Of a DNA stretch of 64,000 bases, positions 52,225 to 61,439 are shown in pieces (the first letter of the stretch is position 1; each line of letters starts with the position of its first letter). This DNA is from Rhizobiales bacterium UBA3584. Its GTDB lineage: Bacteria > Pseudomonadota > Alphaproteobacteria > Rhizobiales > Devosiaceae. The DNA lies in the NCBI GenBank assembly GCA_002375765.1, contig DFMV01000011.1:32479-96478 (forward strand). The letters are read 5' to 3'. Below the pieces are notes generated by a model, which made no database searches, had not been told where the DNA came from, and was given only the letters and a program-made list of their open reading frames with translations. A program made the position numbers and the translations under genes.

Positions 52225-52962
52225 ATGTTCGATCTGTCCGGAAAACGCGCACTCGTCACCGGCGCAAGCGGTGGCATCGGTTCGGCCATTGCCAAGGCTC
52301 TCGCTGCTCAGGGCGCCGAAGTAGCCCTCTCGGGCACCCGCGTCGGAGCACTCGAAGAGGTCGCGAAGGGTATTTCGGGCAAAAAACACATTCTGCCGTG
52401 CAATCTCTCCGATCTCGATTCGGTCGAACGTCTGGTCCCGCAGGCCGAAGAGGCCATGGGCGGCGTCGATATTCTCATCAACAACGCCGGCATGACCCGC
52501 GACAATCTGTTCATGCGCATGAAGGATGAAGAGTGGGACGACGTCCTCAAGATCAACCTGACGGCCCCGTTTCACCTGACTCGTTCCGCCATCAAGGGCA
52601 TGATGAAGCGCCGGTTCGGCCGCATCGTCTCGATCACCTCGGTCGTCGGCGTCGTGGGCAATCCCGGCCAGGGCAATTACGCGGCTTCGAAGGCCGGTCT
52701 CGCCGGGATGAGCAAGTCTCTGGCCTATGAAGTGGCCAGCCGCGGCATCACCGTCAACACCATTGCGCCAGGCTTTATTGCCTCGGCCATGACCGACGAA
52801 TTGAACGAAAAGCAGCAGGAAACAATTCTTCAAAAGGTGCCGGCCGGCCGGCTCGGCACCGCCGAGGAGGTGGCCGCTGCCGCCGTGTTCCTTTCCAGCG
52901 AGGGCGCGGCCTACATCACGGGCCATACGCTCAACGTCAATGGTGGAATGGTGATGATCTAA
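52225..52962 (+). CDS. fabG: 3-oxoacyl-ACP reductase
   Basis: The 245-residue SDR has TGASGGIGSAIAK, NNAGMTRDNLFMRMKDEEW (an FabG signature), SITSVVG and YAASKAGLAGMSK and ends HTLNVNGGMVMI. It reduces 3-ketoacyl-ACP with NADPH in fatty-acid elongation. It begins 21 bases after fabD. Confidence 0.97.
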   Translation: MFDLSGKRALVTGASGGIGSAIAKALAAQGAEVALSGTRVGALEEVAKGISGKKHILPCNLSDLDSVERLVPQAEEAMGGVDILINNAGMTRDNLFMRMKDEEWDDVLKINLTAPFHLTRSAIKGMMKRRFGRIVSITSVVGVVGNPGQGNYAASKAGLAGMSKSLAYEVASRGITVNTIAPGFIASAMTDELNEKQQETILQKVPAGRLGTAEEVAAAAVFLSSEGAAYITGHTLNVNGGMVMI

Positions 52963-53168
52963 TCTGCAAAGGGGCTTGCGTCGTCTTGCTTTGACGATAT
53001 GGTCATGCACAACAAAGTGTGATAGTTGCGCCGGCACACCGTAGCCGGCAGATCAAAAATCAAGGCGAAAAGCCCATAAAATCCGCCGCTGCGCAATAAG
53101 GGAGCTCTCCCTGCCCAGAGGCAGAGCGTTAAACAACGAACTCTTAGTCTGCAAAAAAGGAAGACACT

Positions 53169-53405
53169 ATGAGCGACATCGAAGATCGCGTCCGTAAGAT
53201 CGTCGTGGAGCATCTCAACGTCGAGGCCGACAAGGTCACTGAAAAGGCCAGCTTCATGGATGATCTGGGAGCGGATTCGCTCGATCAGGTCGAACTCGTG
53301 ATGGCCTTTGAAGAAGAATTCGGCGTGGAAATCCCCGATGACGCTGCTGAGTCCATCCAGACTTTCGGTGACGCCGTCGCCTTCCTCACCAAGGCAACTG
53401 CATAA
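53169..53405 (+). CDS. acpP: Acyl carrier protein
   Basis: The 78-residue acidic protein has the phosphopantetheine site S37 in [13 protein letters not shown]. It carries the growing acyl chain. The 206-base interval before it (from 52963) has no gene and probably an additional promoter, since acpP is usually expressed above its neighbours; a small CTGCC/GGCAG hairpin lies near 53111-53126. AAAGGAAG precedes the ATG. Confidence 0.98.
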   Translation: MSDIEDRVRKIVVEHLNVEADKVTEKASFMDDLGADSLDQVELVMAFEEEFGVEIPDDAAESIQTFGDAVAFLTKATA

Positions 53406-53432
53406 TCGGCGACGCCGGTTAGCTTTACGCCC

Positions 53433-54701
53433 ATGAAAATGCGCCGCGTCGTCGTCACCGGTCTCGGTATCGTCAGCCCTCTGGGTGTTGGTCACGAGAC
53501 CGTCTGGTCCAATATTCTTGCGTCCAAATCTGGCGCGCAGCGTGTTACCGACTTTGAGGTCGGCGATCTGGCATGCCAGATCGCCTGCCGCATTCCCATG
53601 GGCGATACCTCCGAAGGCAAGTTCAATCCAGACGATTGGATGGAGGCCAAGGAGCAGCGCAAAGTCGATCCGTTCATCGTCTTTGCCATGGCAGCGTCCA
53701 CCCAGGCCCTTCGTGACTCCGGCTATGAGGCAAGGACCCTCGAGCAACAGGAGCGCAGCGGTGTTCTTATCGGTTCGGGTATCGGCGGGGTAGGCGGCAT
53801 CTATGATGCCTCGATCACCCTGGCTGAAAGAGGCCCGCGCCGCATCAGCCCGTTCTTTATTCCCGGCCGCCTCATCAATCTGGCGTCGGGCTACGTTTCC
53901 ATAGAGCATGGCCTCAAGGGCCCCAATCATTCGGTCGTCACCGCCTGTTCGACCGGCGCCCACGCCATTGGCGATGCGGCCCGGCTGATCGCGCTCGATG
54001 ACGCAGATGTCATGGTGGCCGGCGGTGCCGAGTCTCCGATAAACCGCCTGTCGCTGGCCGGCTTTGCCGCCTGTCGCGCGCTTTCCATCGGCTTTAACGA
54101 CGCGCCCGAAAAAGGGTCGCGCCCCTATGACAAGGACCGCGACGGGTTCGTCATGGGCGAAGGAGCAGGGATTGTCGTTCTCGAAGAATACGAACACGCC
54201 AAGGCCCGCGGCGCCCATATCTATGGCGAAGTGATCGGCTATGGCCTTTCGGGTGATGCCCACCACATCACCGCGCCCGCTGAAGATGGCAATGGCGGCT
54301 ACCGATCCATGTCCGCCGCCCTCAAGCGCGCCGGAATTTCCGCCGCCGATATCGACTATATCAACGCCCACGGCACCTCGACCCCGCTCGGTGACGAGAT
54401 CGAACTGGGCGCCGTCACCCGCCTTCTGGGAGATTCGGCACCCAATGTCGTGATGAGTTCCACCAAGTCCGCTATCGGCCACCTGCTCGGCGCCGCCGGT
54501 GCTGTCGAAGCGATCTTCTCGCTGCTTGCCATGCGCGACAATATCGCACCGCCGACCATCAATCTCGACAATCCCTCTGTGGAGACCGTCATCAACCTGG
54601 CCCCGCACACCCCCGTCAAAAAGGAAATCAACGTGGCGCTGTCCAATTCCTTCGGCTTTGGCGGCACCAACGCGTCCTTGATTTTCTCCAAGGTCAGCTA
54701 G
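53433..54701 (+). CDS. fabF: 3-oxoacyl-ACP synthase II
   Basis: The 422-residue condensing enzyme has the Cys-His-His triad: TACSTGAH, NAHGTSTPLGD and IGHLLGAAGAVEA. It elongates acyl-ACP with malonyl-ACP and sets the ratio of unsaturated chains. Two ATGs (53433 and 53439) are close; length is normal with either. It ends the fab cluster; a repeat region follows. Confidence 0.96.
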   Translation: MKMRRVVVTGLGIVSPLGVGHETVWSNILASKSGAQRVTDFEVGDLACQIACRIPMGDTSEGKFNPDDWMEAKEQRKVDPFIVFAMAASTQALRDSGYEARTLEQQERSGVLIGSGIGGVGGIYDASITLAERGPRRISPFFIPGRLINLASGYVSIEHGLKGPNHSVVTACSTGAHAIGDAARLIALDDADVMVAGGAESPINRLSLAGFAACRALSIGFNDAPEKGSRPYDKDRDGFVMGEGAGIVVLEEYEHAKARGAHIYGEVIGYGLSGDAHHITAPAEDGNGGYRSMSAALKRAGISAADIDYINAHGTSTPLGDEIELGAVTRLLGDSAPNVVMSSTKSAIGHLLGAAGAVEAIFSLLAMRDNIAPPTINLDNPSVETVINLAPHTPVKKEINVALSNSFGFGGTNASLIFSKVS

Positions 54702-54706
54702 GATCG

Positions 54707-54809
54707 GTACCCAATGAATAGGGTACGGGACCCTGGCACCCTTGCGGATCCTTACACTTTCCCGGTCACCCCGGACTTGATCCCGGGTCCAGTACCCCCA
54801 ACGGTACTG
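54707..54809. repeat. Cluster of inverted repeats after fabF
   Basis: Three dyads sit in this gene-free stretch. GTACCC/GGGTAC (54707-54712, 54721-54726) has an 8-base loop. The segment CACCCCGGACTTGATCCC (from 54767) with CCCGGG resembles the dispersed CCCCGGACTTGATCC-type intergenic repeat common in alphaproteobacteria. CAGTACC/GGTACTG (54790-54796, 54803-54809) has a 6-base loop. They probably end the fab transcript. Bases 54810-54977 hold nothing else I can identify apart from the mltG promoter. Confidence 0.6.
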
Positions 54810-54977
54810 CGCTTGCAAACCGCCGCCGCTCGGCTCCAATCCCCCATTTGACTCTTGTTTTCGCCCGATTTTTTGGCCCATATGACCGTGCGGCCCATGC
54901 GGATTCGCACGCATAGACTATCCTTGATATGACGGGCGCCGGGCCCGCGCCAGACCGAAGGGACGGAACTCGACCGC

Positions 54978-56123
54978 ATGGCCGACCGCAAGAAGAAGAA
55001 CCGCCGCCGCTCGTCCAATGGCTTTTTCGAAGCCCTCAACGGGCTGCTGACCCTCATTCTGCTCGCCCTTCTGGGTGTTGCCGGCGTGTTCATCTACGGC
55101 GTCACGGTCTTTAACGCCGAAGGTCCGTTCGAAGAGGATCGCAGCTTTGTGGTCGAATCCGGCAACGTTCTTGGCACCGTCGCCTCGCGCCTTGAGGAAC
55201 AGGGGTTCATTTCCAACGCCGATATCTTCAATTACGGCTCGCGCCTGTTGCGTCGCGGCGACGATCTTCGCGCCGGCGAATTCAACATTGCCGCCCATTC
55301 CTCGATGCTGGACATCATCCAGGAATTGACCGAAGGCACCCCGATCCAGCATCAGGTCGTGGTCCCTGAAGGCTTCACCTCCTGGCAGGTGGTCGAGCGC
55401 GTCAATGCCGATCCCGATCTCACCGGTAATATCGAGGTCCTGCCGCCCGAAGGCAGCCTCTTGCCGGGCGCCTATTCCTATCGGCGGGGCGACACCCGCC
55501 AATCCGTGATCGACGCGATGACCGCCGCCATGGACGAGGCGCTGGCTGAAATCTGGGAAGGCCGCGACGAGGATCTACCCATCGACAGCCCCGCCGATCT
55601 GGTCATTCTTGCCTCCATCGTGGAGCGCGAAACCGGGCTGGCGAGCGAACGGCCCCAGGTTGCCGCTGTGTTCGTCAACCGGCTGCGTGTCGGCATGCGC
55701 CTTCAGTCTGATCCCACTATCATCTACGGCATCACGCTGGGGCAGGGTTCGCTCGGCCGCGGTCTGCGCCGCTCGGAGATCGATCAGGTGACGCCCTACA
55801 ACACCTACCAGATCGACGGTCTGCCCGCCGGGCCCATTGCCAATCCGGGCATCGATTCCCTGCGCGCCGTCGCCCATCCCGATGAGCATGACTACCTCTA
55901 TTTCGTCGCCAAGGGCGCCGTGCCTTCCGACGGTCACGTCTTTGCCGAAACCTATGCCGAGCATCAACAGAACGTCGCTGCCTATCGCGAGATCGAACGC
56001 CAGGCGGCCGAGGATGCCGCCGGTGCCGAGGCGCAGGCCGAAATGGATGCCATAGAGGCCGAGGAGGCCGCCGAGGCAGGCGATGCGGCAGCCACGGAAG
56101 CACCCGCCGCCGAAAGCCTCTAG
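54978..56123 (+). CDS. mltG: Endolytic murein transglycosylase MltG
   Basis: The 381-residue inner-membrane enzyme cleaves nascent peptidoglycan strands and sets their length. A basic N-terminus (MADRKKKNRRRSSNG) leads into one helix (about 20-42), then the YceG domain with the catalytic Glu in LASIVERETGLASERP and QSDPTIIYG, GLPAGPIANPGIDSLRAV. The C-terminal 60 residues are an Ala/Glu-rich tail not needed for the fold. It sits with yicC and gmk, three bases before yicC. Confidence 0.94.
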   Translation: MADRKKKNRRRSSNGFFEALNGLLTLILLALLGVAGVFIYGVTVFNAEGPFEEDRSFVVESGNVLGTVASRLEEQGFISNADIFNYGSRLLRRGDDLRAGEFNIAAHSSMLDIIQELTEGTPIQHQVVVPEGFTSWQVVERVNADPDLTGNIEVLPPEGSLLPGAYSYRRGDTRQSVIDAMTAAMDEALAEIWEGRDEDLPIDSPADLVILASIVERETGLASERPQVAAVFVNRLRVGMRLQSDPTIIYGITLGQGSLGRGLRRSEIDQVTPYNTYQIDGLPAGPIANPGIDSLRAVAHPDEHDYLYFVAKGAVPSDGHVFAETYAEHQQNVAAYREIERQAAEDAAGAEAQAEMDAIEAEEAAEAGDAAATEAPAAESL

Positions 56124-56125
56124 AA

Positions 56126-57019
56126 ATGGGACAACCACTCTCTTCCATGACCGGCTTTGGGCGCGCCAGCGCCCAGACCGATGGCTATTCCATTCTCGTT
56201 GAAATCAAGTCGGTCAACGGCCGAGGGCTCGATGTCCGCTCGCGCCTTTCGCCTGGCCTAGACGTTCTCGATGGCGAAATTCGCAAGATGGTGGGCGAGA
56301 AGCTGGCGCGCGGTTCGGTCTCGATTTTCGTCAACCTCCAGCGCCAGGCCGCCGATACCGAACTCGTCGTCAATGAACGCGCCCTTGATCGCGTCCTTAC
56401 TTTGATCGAGAGCCTCGAAAAGCGCATCGACGCCCGCAAGCCTTCGATCGAAGCCATCCTTGCCCTCAAGGGCGTCATGGAGGCCGAAGAGCCGCAACTG
56501 ACGCCCGATGTGGAAGAACGGCTCCACGCTTCGGTCCTCGATTGCCTTGACGTGGCCCTCACGACCCTTGTCGAATCCCGTCGCGGCGAGGGTGAACGCA
56601 TCGGCGCCATCATCGCCCAGCGCATCGAGGAAATCGCTTTCCTCGCCGATACCGCACACGCCCATCCTTCGCGCTCACGCGAGGCTATTCTCACGCGCCT
56701 GCGCGATCAGGTTGCCACTCTGCTCGACGCCGAAAAGGGCCTGTCCGAGGACCGCCTGCACCAGGAGGCAGCAATTCTTGCCACCAAAGCCGACATCGCG
56801 GAAGAACTCGATCGCTTCAGCGCCCACATCACCGCCGCCCGTGATCTGCTGGGCAAGGGTGGCCCTGTCGGCCGCAAGCTCGATTTCCTCAGCCAGGAAT
56901 TCAACCGCGAGGCCAATACGCTCTGCTCGAAAAGTAATGATGTGAGCCTGACCGCCATCGGGCTTGACCTCAAGGCGGCTATCGATCAGTTACGGGAGCA
57001 GGTCCAGAATCTGGAGTAA
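56126..57019 (+). CDS. yicC: YicC family endoribonuclease
   Basis: The 297-residue protein begins SSMTGFGRASAQ, the family signature, with EIKSVNGRGLDVRSRLSPGL, and ends in the DUF1732 domain (VGRKLDFLSQEFNREANTLCSKSND). YicC was shown to be an RNase acting on small RNAs in E. coli. Gene order yicC-gmk is conserved. It starts two bases after the mltG stop. Confidence 0.93.
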   Translation: MGQPLSSMTGFGRASAQTDGYSILVEIKSVNGRGLDVRSRLSPGLDVLDGEIRKMVGEKLARGSVSIFVNLQRQAADTELVVNERALDRVLTLIESLEKRIDARKPSIEAILALKGVMEAEEPQLTPDVEERLHASVLDCLDVALTTLVESRRGEGERIGAIIAQRIEEIAFLADTAHAHPSRSREAILTRLRDQVATLLDAEKGLSEDRLHQEAAILATKADIAEELDRFSAHITAARDLLGKGGPVGRKLDFLSQEFNREANTLCSKSNDVSLTAIGLDLKAAIDQLREQVQNLE

Positions 57020-57059
57020 TCCGGAAGATGCCGGACGGGGCAGGGCAGGGAAAACGATA

Positions 57060-57704
57060 ATGATGGATTTTGCACGCCGCGGCGTCATGCTGGTGATCGC
57101 TTCGCCGTCGGGGGCTGGAAAATCCTCGATCTCGCGGCAATTGTTCGCTCAGGATCCAAACATCCGTCTGTCCGTCTCGATCACCACCCGCACCCGTCGC
57201 ACCGACGAGATCGACGGCACCCATTATCATTTCATCGACGTCCCCACATTCGAGAAAATGCGCGATCGCGGCGAACTGCTCGAATGGGCCGAAGTCCATG
57301 GCAATTACTACGCCACCCCCCGCGAAAAAGTCGAGGAGCGCCTGTCGACCGGTAAGGACATTCTGTTCGATATCGACTACCAGGGCACGCTGCAGCTCTA
57401 CGAAAACTGCCGAGAGGACATGGTCACCGTCTTCATCCTGCCCCCCTCGATTGCCGAGTTGCGCGCCCGCCTCGAACGCCGCGCCCAGGACAGTGTCGGC
57501 ACCATCGAAAAGCGCTTGCGCAACGCCCGCACCGAGATGGAGCACTATTCGGAATACGATTACGTGCTGGTCAATGAAGACCTTGAACAATCGGTCCAGA
57601 TGGTCCGCTCCATCCTCGCCAGCGCCCGCCTCCAGCGCGGCCGCCAGACAAAGCTCGAAAGTTTTGTCGATGAACTGAAGGCCCAGATCGACGCGCTGGG
57701 TTAA
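57060..57704 (+). CDS. gmk: Guanylate kinase
   Basis: The 214-residue enzyme phosphorylates GMP to GDP. It has the P-loop SPSGAGKSSISRQL, the GMP-binding SITTRTRRTDEIDGTHYHF and the lid LERRAQDSVGTIEKRL. Tandem ATGs (57060, 57063) begin it, after a GGGCAGGG stretch. It ends the mltG-yicC-gmk group, followed by vapBC. Confidence 0.96.
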   Translation: MMDFARRGVMLVIASPSGAGKSSISRQLFAQDPNIRLSVSITTRTRRTDEIDGTHYHFIDVPTFEKMRDRGELLEWAEVHGNYYATPREKVEERLSTGKDILFDIDYQGTLQLYENCREDMVTVFILPPSIAELRARLERRAQDSVGTIEKRLRNARTEMEHYSEYDYVLVNEDLEQSVQMVRSILASARLQRGRQTKLESFVDELKAQIDALG

Positions 57705-57769
57705 CCTGCCATCTTGATGGCAGGGTGATCGGGGCCTATATTGCAAGCCATCTAGAGATGGAGGCGCCA

Positions 57770-58018
57770 ATGGCTCAACCCCAACTTTCCGTTCGTTCCA
57801 GCAAGGCCCGCGACCTCGCGCATCGCCTGGCCCAACGCGAAAACCGCACGATCGCCGAAGTGGTCGAGCGCGCGCTTGAGGCGTATGAAGTCAGGGAGAC
57901 CGGGCAGGAACCGGCAGCGGATTTTTTCCGACGCTTGAACGCGGAATGCAGCACTGATGTAGATCTCGACAAAGTGCTGGCAGAAATTCGCAAACCCTAC
58001 GTTGGTATCGACCTTTGA
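57770..58018 (+). CDS. vapB: VapB-type antitoxin
   Basis: The 82-residue protein has a ribbon-helix-helix-like N-terminus (LSVRSSKARDLAHRLAQR, then TIAEVVERALEAYE) for DNA binding and a C-terminal segment that would thread over the toxin. It neutralises the adjacent PIN-domain toxin and probably autoregulates. The ATG at 57770 follows TGGAGGC; an upstream ATG at 57758 would add four residues. The stop overlaps the toxin start. An AT-poor 65-base gap after gmk should hold its promoter. Confidence 0.85.
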   Translation: MAQPQLSVRSSKARDLAHRLAQRENRTIAEVVERALEAYEVRETGQEPAADFFRRLNAECSTDVDLDKVLAEIRKPYVGIDL

Positions 58019-58425
58019 TCTTCGTCGATACCAACGTCATATCCGAGCCGCTGAAGAAAGTGCCTGATCGCGCCGTTATGCACTGGCTCGATACCCATGA
58101 TTCTGAAGTCGTGATTTCGAGTGTCGTCATCGCCGAACTTGCTTTTGGCATCGAGCGGATACGGCCGGATGAGCGAGCGAAACGGCTTGAGGAAGGGCTG
58201 TTTCGCATCCGGCAGCGCTATAGCAGCCGCATTTTCAACTTCACCGAAGAAGCCGCGATGGCCTATGGCACCATCGTGGGACAACTGGCGCGCCGCGGCC
58301 GGAGCCTGACCGCGTTTGACGGCATGATCGCCGCCATCGCCCTCGTCAATGGTGGCCGCCTCGCCACGCGCAATATCCGCGATTTTGAAACCACCGGCCT
58401 CGATCTCATCTCGCCCTGGGCCTAG
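58015..58425 (+). CDS. vapC: VapC-type PIN-domain ribonuclease toxin
   Basis: The 136-residue PIN protein has the acidic quartet D5 (MIFVDTNVIS), E41 (VVIAELAFGIERI), D102 (LTAFDGMIAAIA) and D123 (RNIRDFETTGL), so it should be an active Mg-dependent RNase that cuts tRNA or rRNA. The start codon is TTG at 58015, overlapping the antitoxin TGA in TTGA. The weak start and coupling would keep toxin below antitoxin. No upstream ATG in frame exists that preserves the MIFVDTN start. Confidence 0.9.
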   Translation: MIFVDTNVISEPLKKVPDRAVMHWLDTHDSEVVISSVVIAELAFGIERIRPDERAKRLEEGLFRIRQRYSSRIFNFTEEAAMAYGTIVGQLARRGRSLTAFDGMIAAIALVNGGRLATRNIRDFETTGLDLISPWA

Positions 58426-58541
58426 AGCGCTTCCAGGATAGGCATGTCCTCGACCCCGATCGGGGACATGCTTATCCGGTTCGGAAGCGCGACAAAACAA
58501 AGACTTAGATCGTTGCGCCGTTTCCGTGGAACGGTGAAACG
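58425..58541. repeat. Palindromic intergenic repeat, copy 2
   Basis: Begins at the vapC stop with GAGCGCTTCCAGGATA and ends its core at 58490 with TATCCGGTTCGGAAGCGC, then the AAACAAAGACTTAGA trailer. The centre is a long palindrome (GCATGTCC...GGACATGC, with inner CCCCGATCGGGG), different in sequence from copy 1 at 49180 but again self-complementary. A second dyad CGTTTCC/GGAACG follows near 58518-58535. It separates vapC from the convergent rsmA gene and may serve as terminator for both. Confidence 0.82.
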
Positions 58542-58543
58542 GT

Positions 58544-59389
58544 CTAACCCCGCAGCCGCGCCACTTCCCGCGCCATCGCGATATAGGTCGAAACCGGCAG
58601 CGTTTCGGCCCGCTCGTCACCCTTGAGGCCGACAGCGCCAAACAGCGCATCGAGCGGAACGCCCAGCCCCTTCAGGCTCTGCCGGATCATCTTGCGGCGC
58701 TGCCCGAATGCATGCCGCGTCACCTCTTCCAGTGCCCGCACCGGAACATCGGTTTCAACGGGCTTGGGTACAATGTGTACAACTGACGAGGTGACTTTCG
58801 GCGGCGGCGTAAAGGCGTTGCGGTCCACATTCATGGCGATGCGCGCGTCAGCGCGCCAGCCCGACAGAACCCCCAGCCGTCCATACGCCTTGTCCTCTGG
58901 CGTCGCCACGATCCGTTCGGCCACCTCTCGCTGAAACATCAGTGTCATGCTCTCGAACCATGCGGGCCATGGCTCCTGCGACAACCAGCCGGTCAGAAGG
59001 GGCGTCGCGATATTGTAGGGCAAATTGGCCACGATCTTGGTCCGCCCCTCGGCCAGCACCCTGTAATCGACCTCCAGCGCATCTGCCGAAACGACATCCA
59101 GCCGTCCCGGATAGGCTTCGGAAATCTGGGCGAGGGCAGGGAGAGTACGCTCATCGCGCTCGATGGCGATGACCTTTTTCGCGCCCGCAGCCAGCAGGGC
59201 CCGCGTCAGCCCGCCCGGACCCGGACCCACCTCGATCACCGTGACATCGGTCAGATCGCCTGCACTGCGCGCAATGCGCGCCGTCAGGTTCAGATCGAGC
59301 AGGAAATTCTGCCCCAGCTCCTTTTTCGCACGCAGTCCGTGCTCCGCGATCACTTCACGAAGCGGCGGTAAACTATCGATCGGACTCAT
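58544..59389 (-). CDS. rsmA: 16S rRNA dimethyladenosine transferase (KsgA)
   Basis: The 281-residue SAM-dependent enzyme dimethylates A1518 and A1519. Marks are [40 protein letters not shown] and the C-terminal [12 protein letters not shown]. It overlaps pdxA by 4 bases, as is common, and ends against the repeat at 58425-58541. Confidence 0.96.
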   Translation of the reverse strand: MSPIDSLPPLREVIAEHGLRAKKELGQNFLLDLNLTARIARSAGDLTDVTVIEVGPGPGGLTRALLAAGAKKVIAIERDERTLPALAQISEAYPGRLDVVSADALEVDYRVLAEGRTKIVANLPYNIATPLLTGWLSQEPWPAWFESMTLMFQREVAERIVATPEDKAYGRLGVLSGWRADARIAMNVDRNAFTPPPKVTSSVVHIVPKPVETDVPVRALEEVTRHAFGQRRKMIRQSLKGLGVPLDALFGAVGLKGDERAETLPVSTYIAMAREVARLRG

Positions 59390-60372
59390 GAAATCGCGTC
59401 CGCCAGACGGATCGCCGCCAGCATGGAGTTAAGGGAAGCCTTGCCCGTTCCAGCCAGCGAGAATGCGGTGCCGTGGTCGGGAGAGGTGCGCACGATCGGC
59501 AGGCCGAGCGTGACGTTGACCCCGGCATCGAACGCCACGGTCTTGATCGGGATCAGCGCCTGATCGTGATACATCGCCACCACGCAATCATAATTGCGCC
59601 AGTGCGGCGGATAAAAAAGCGTATCGGCGGACAGAGGCCCGAACACGTCTACCCCCTCCATGCGCAACGCCGCCAGCGCCGGAACGATCGTGTCGACCTC
59701 CTCTGTCCCGATCATCCCGTCTTCTCCCGCATGCGGGTTGAGCCCCGCCACCCCGATCCTGGGCTTGGCGATGCCGAACCGGGCGGAAAGATCGCGCGCG
59801 ATCACCCGGATCGTTGCGAGGATCAATTCATGCGTGATCTGGCCCGGAACCTCGGCCAGCGGAATATGGATGGTCAGCGGCACGGTACGCAGATCATCAT
59901 GGACCAGCATCATGACGGGCAGGGGGATCGCATCGTCGTCTGCACAAAGCGCTGCCAGAAACTCGGTATGCCCGGGATATTCGAACCCCGCCCCATAGAG
60001 CGCCGCCTTGTGGATTGGCGCAGTAACCACTCCACGGAACAGCCCGGTTTGCACCGCCTCGACCGCCTGGGCAATGGCTCCAACCACCACAGGCGCTGTG
60101 TTGGGATCGGGATCGCCAGGCGTGTCGTCGACATCTCCGACAATATCGATCACCGGCAGCGCGCGCTTGAACGTTTCCGCCGTTTCCTCGGGCGCGACCG
60201 CTTCTATGTCGATATTGAGCCCCAGCCTTTCCGCCCGTGCAGCCAGAAAGCCGGCGTGCCCGTAAACGGCGAAAACCGGCAGTCCCAAGGACTGCCGGTC
60301 AGCAAAAAGTTGCAGGATCAGGTCAGGACCGATGCCGGCCGGTTCGCCCATGGTGAGCGCAAGCGGAGCCAC
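59386..60372 (-). CDS. pdxA: 4-hydroxythreonine-4-phosphate dehydrogenase
   Basis: The 328-residue enzyme acts in deoxyxylulose-5-phosphate-dependent pyridoxal phosphate synthesis. It has [13 protein letters not shown], metal ligands in YPGHTEFLA, the His of [11 protein letters not shown] and [15 protein letters not shown]. The substrate-binding Lys region APIHKAAL is present. It is coupled to rsmA and preceded by surA at a 13-base gap. Confidence 0.95.
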   Translation of the reverse strand: MAPLALTMGEPAGIGPDLILQLFADRQSLGLPVFAVYGHAGFLAARAERLGLNIDIEAVAPEETAETFKRALPVIDIVGDVDDTPGDPDPNTAPVVVGAIAQAVEAVQTGLFRGVVTAPIHKAALYGAGFEYPGHTEFLAALCADDDAIPLPVMMLVHDDLRTVPLTIHIPLAEVPGQITHELILATIRVIARDLSARFGIAKPRIGVAGLNPHAGEDGMIGTEEVDTIVPALAALRMEGVDVFGPLSADTLFYPPHWRNYDCVVAMYHDQALIPIKTVAFDAGVNVTLGLPIVRTSPDHGTAFSLAGTGKASLNSMLAAIRLADAIS

Positions 60373-60385
60373 GGTCCCTCGCCTC

Positions 60386-61306
60386 CTAGCGGCGAATTAT
60401 CGTGGCGCTGGAGCGCAGCCGTGCCAGATAGGCTTCGGCTTCGGCCTGCAATGCGTCCGTGCCTGCTTCCTGGCGAAGTTCTTCGGTCAGGAACGTCAAA
60501 TCCTCGGCTTCGGCCTTTTCGCAGATCGCCAGCATGGAAACGCCGTTTTCAACGACGCGCGGGCTGGAAATCTGCCCCACGGTCAAACCGGCCAGCTCGT
60601 TGGCAATGGCTTCGGGCAGTTGGGTCGCGTGGCGCCGGCCCAGATCGCGGACAGCGGCATCGGTGAACTGGATCGCCAGATCGACGGCAGTATCGCAGCC
60701 ATTGTAGCGGCTGCGGAACTGGTTGGCTTCTGCCGTGCGCCGTGAGGCGGAAATGCCCGAACCCTGCGGAATGACAAACAGCACTTCCTTGAGGATATAG
60801 TCAAAACCAAGCGCCGGCGTTACCTGTTCAGCGGCCTGCATTTCCAGATCGAGCTCGGAAAGCTGTACCCGTGAACGCAGCACCTGAGACACCACCTGCT
60901 GCCATGCGATTGCGGCCTCAAGCCGGTCGCGCAGGCTTTGAGGGTTTACCCCGTTCTGGGTCAGGATGTTGGTAAGGTTGGAAACGCTCGAACGCATGTT
61001 GGTCGCGATATTGGCAAACGCGGAATCGACCTGCCCGTCCGAGACGGAAATGCCGAGGCGGGACGCTTCGGCCAGCTTGATCGTGTCGTCGATCAGGGAG
61101 TCGGTGGCCAGTTGCACCCGTGCGGAATTGCTCGACCCTTGTCCTTCGAGGCGCAACAGATTTGCGCGATCGTTGATCTGCTGGTCGGTTATGGGCTGGC
61201 CATTCACCGTCACCCGTGCGCCCTGCGCCTGTACCGCAGCCGCCATCAGGGCCAGTCCCAGAGCCAGACAGATGCCAGCGGTTCTCAATGCGAGCCATTG
61301 TTTCAT
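60386..61306 (-). CDS. surA: SurA-like periplasmic chaperone/peptidyl-prolyl isomerase
   Basis: The 306-residue protein has a signal peptide (to about residue 27, AAAVQA/QG), the SurA N-domain with VTVNGQPITDQQINDRANLL and a helical core, and a C-terminal parvulin-like region that is weak: the usual GGDLGW stretch reads RDLGRRHATQLPEA. Chaperoning of outer-membrane proteins is the likely main role; isomerase activity is doubtful. It lies between lptD and pdxA. Confidence 0.88.
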   Translation of the reverse strand: MKQWLALRTAGICLALGLALMAAAVQAQGARVTVNGQPITDQQINDRANLLRLEGQGSSNSARVQLATDSLIDDTIKLAEASRLGISVSDGQVDSAFANIATNMRSSVSNLTNILTQNGVNPQSLRDRLEAAIAWQQVVSQVLRSRVQLSELDLEMQAAEQVTPALGFDYILKEVLFVIPQGSGISASRRTAEANQFRSRYNGCDTAVDLAIQFTDAAVRDLGRRHATQLPEAIANELAGLTVGQISSPRVVENGVSMLAICEKAEAEDLTFLTEELRQEAGTDALQAEAEAYLARLRSSATIIRR

Positions 61307-61439
61307 GTGTTCCGCTCCCTAAAAGCGTCTTTTAGCCAAAGCCGTCCTCTAGCACAAATGCGGCCAAATTCGGCAGTTGCGATTGGGATTTGTTTAAAGC
61401 CTTACCGCTCGGAAGGGAAATGGCTTTTGCGAGCCGAAG

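Noticed and set aside
51193..53037. 614-codon - strand frame opposite fabD and fabG
   Set aside because: Antisense shadow of fabD/fabG; no recognisable domain, and composition is typical of a mirrored frame.
52959..54914. 651-codon - strand frame opposite acpP and fabF
   Set aside because: It mirrors the codon pattern of two essential + strand genes, as GC-rich genes commonly produce. No motif is present.
59473..60666. 397-codon + strand frame opposite pdxA
   Set aside because: Arg/His-rich antisense frame; pdxA on the other strand has every family motif.
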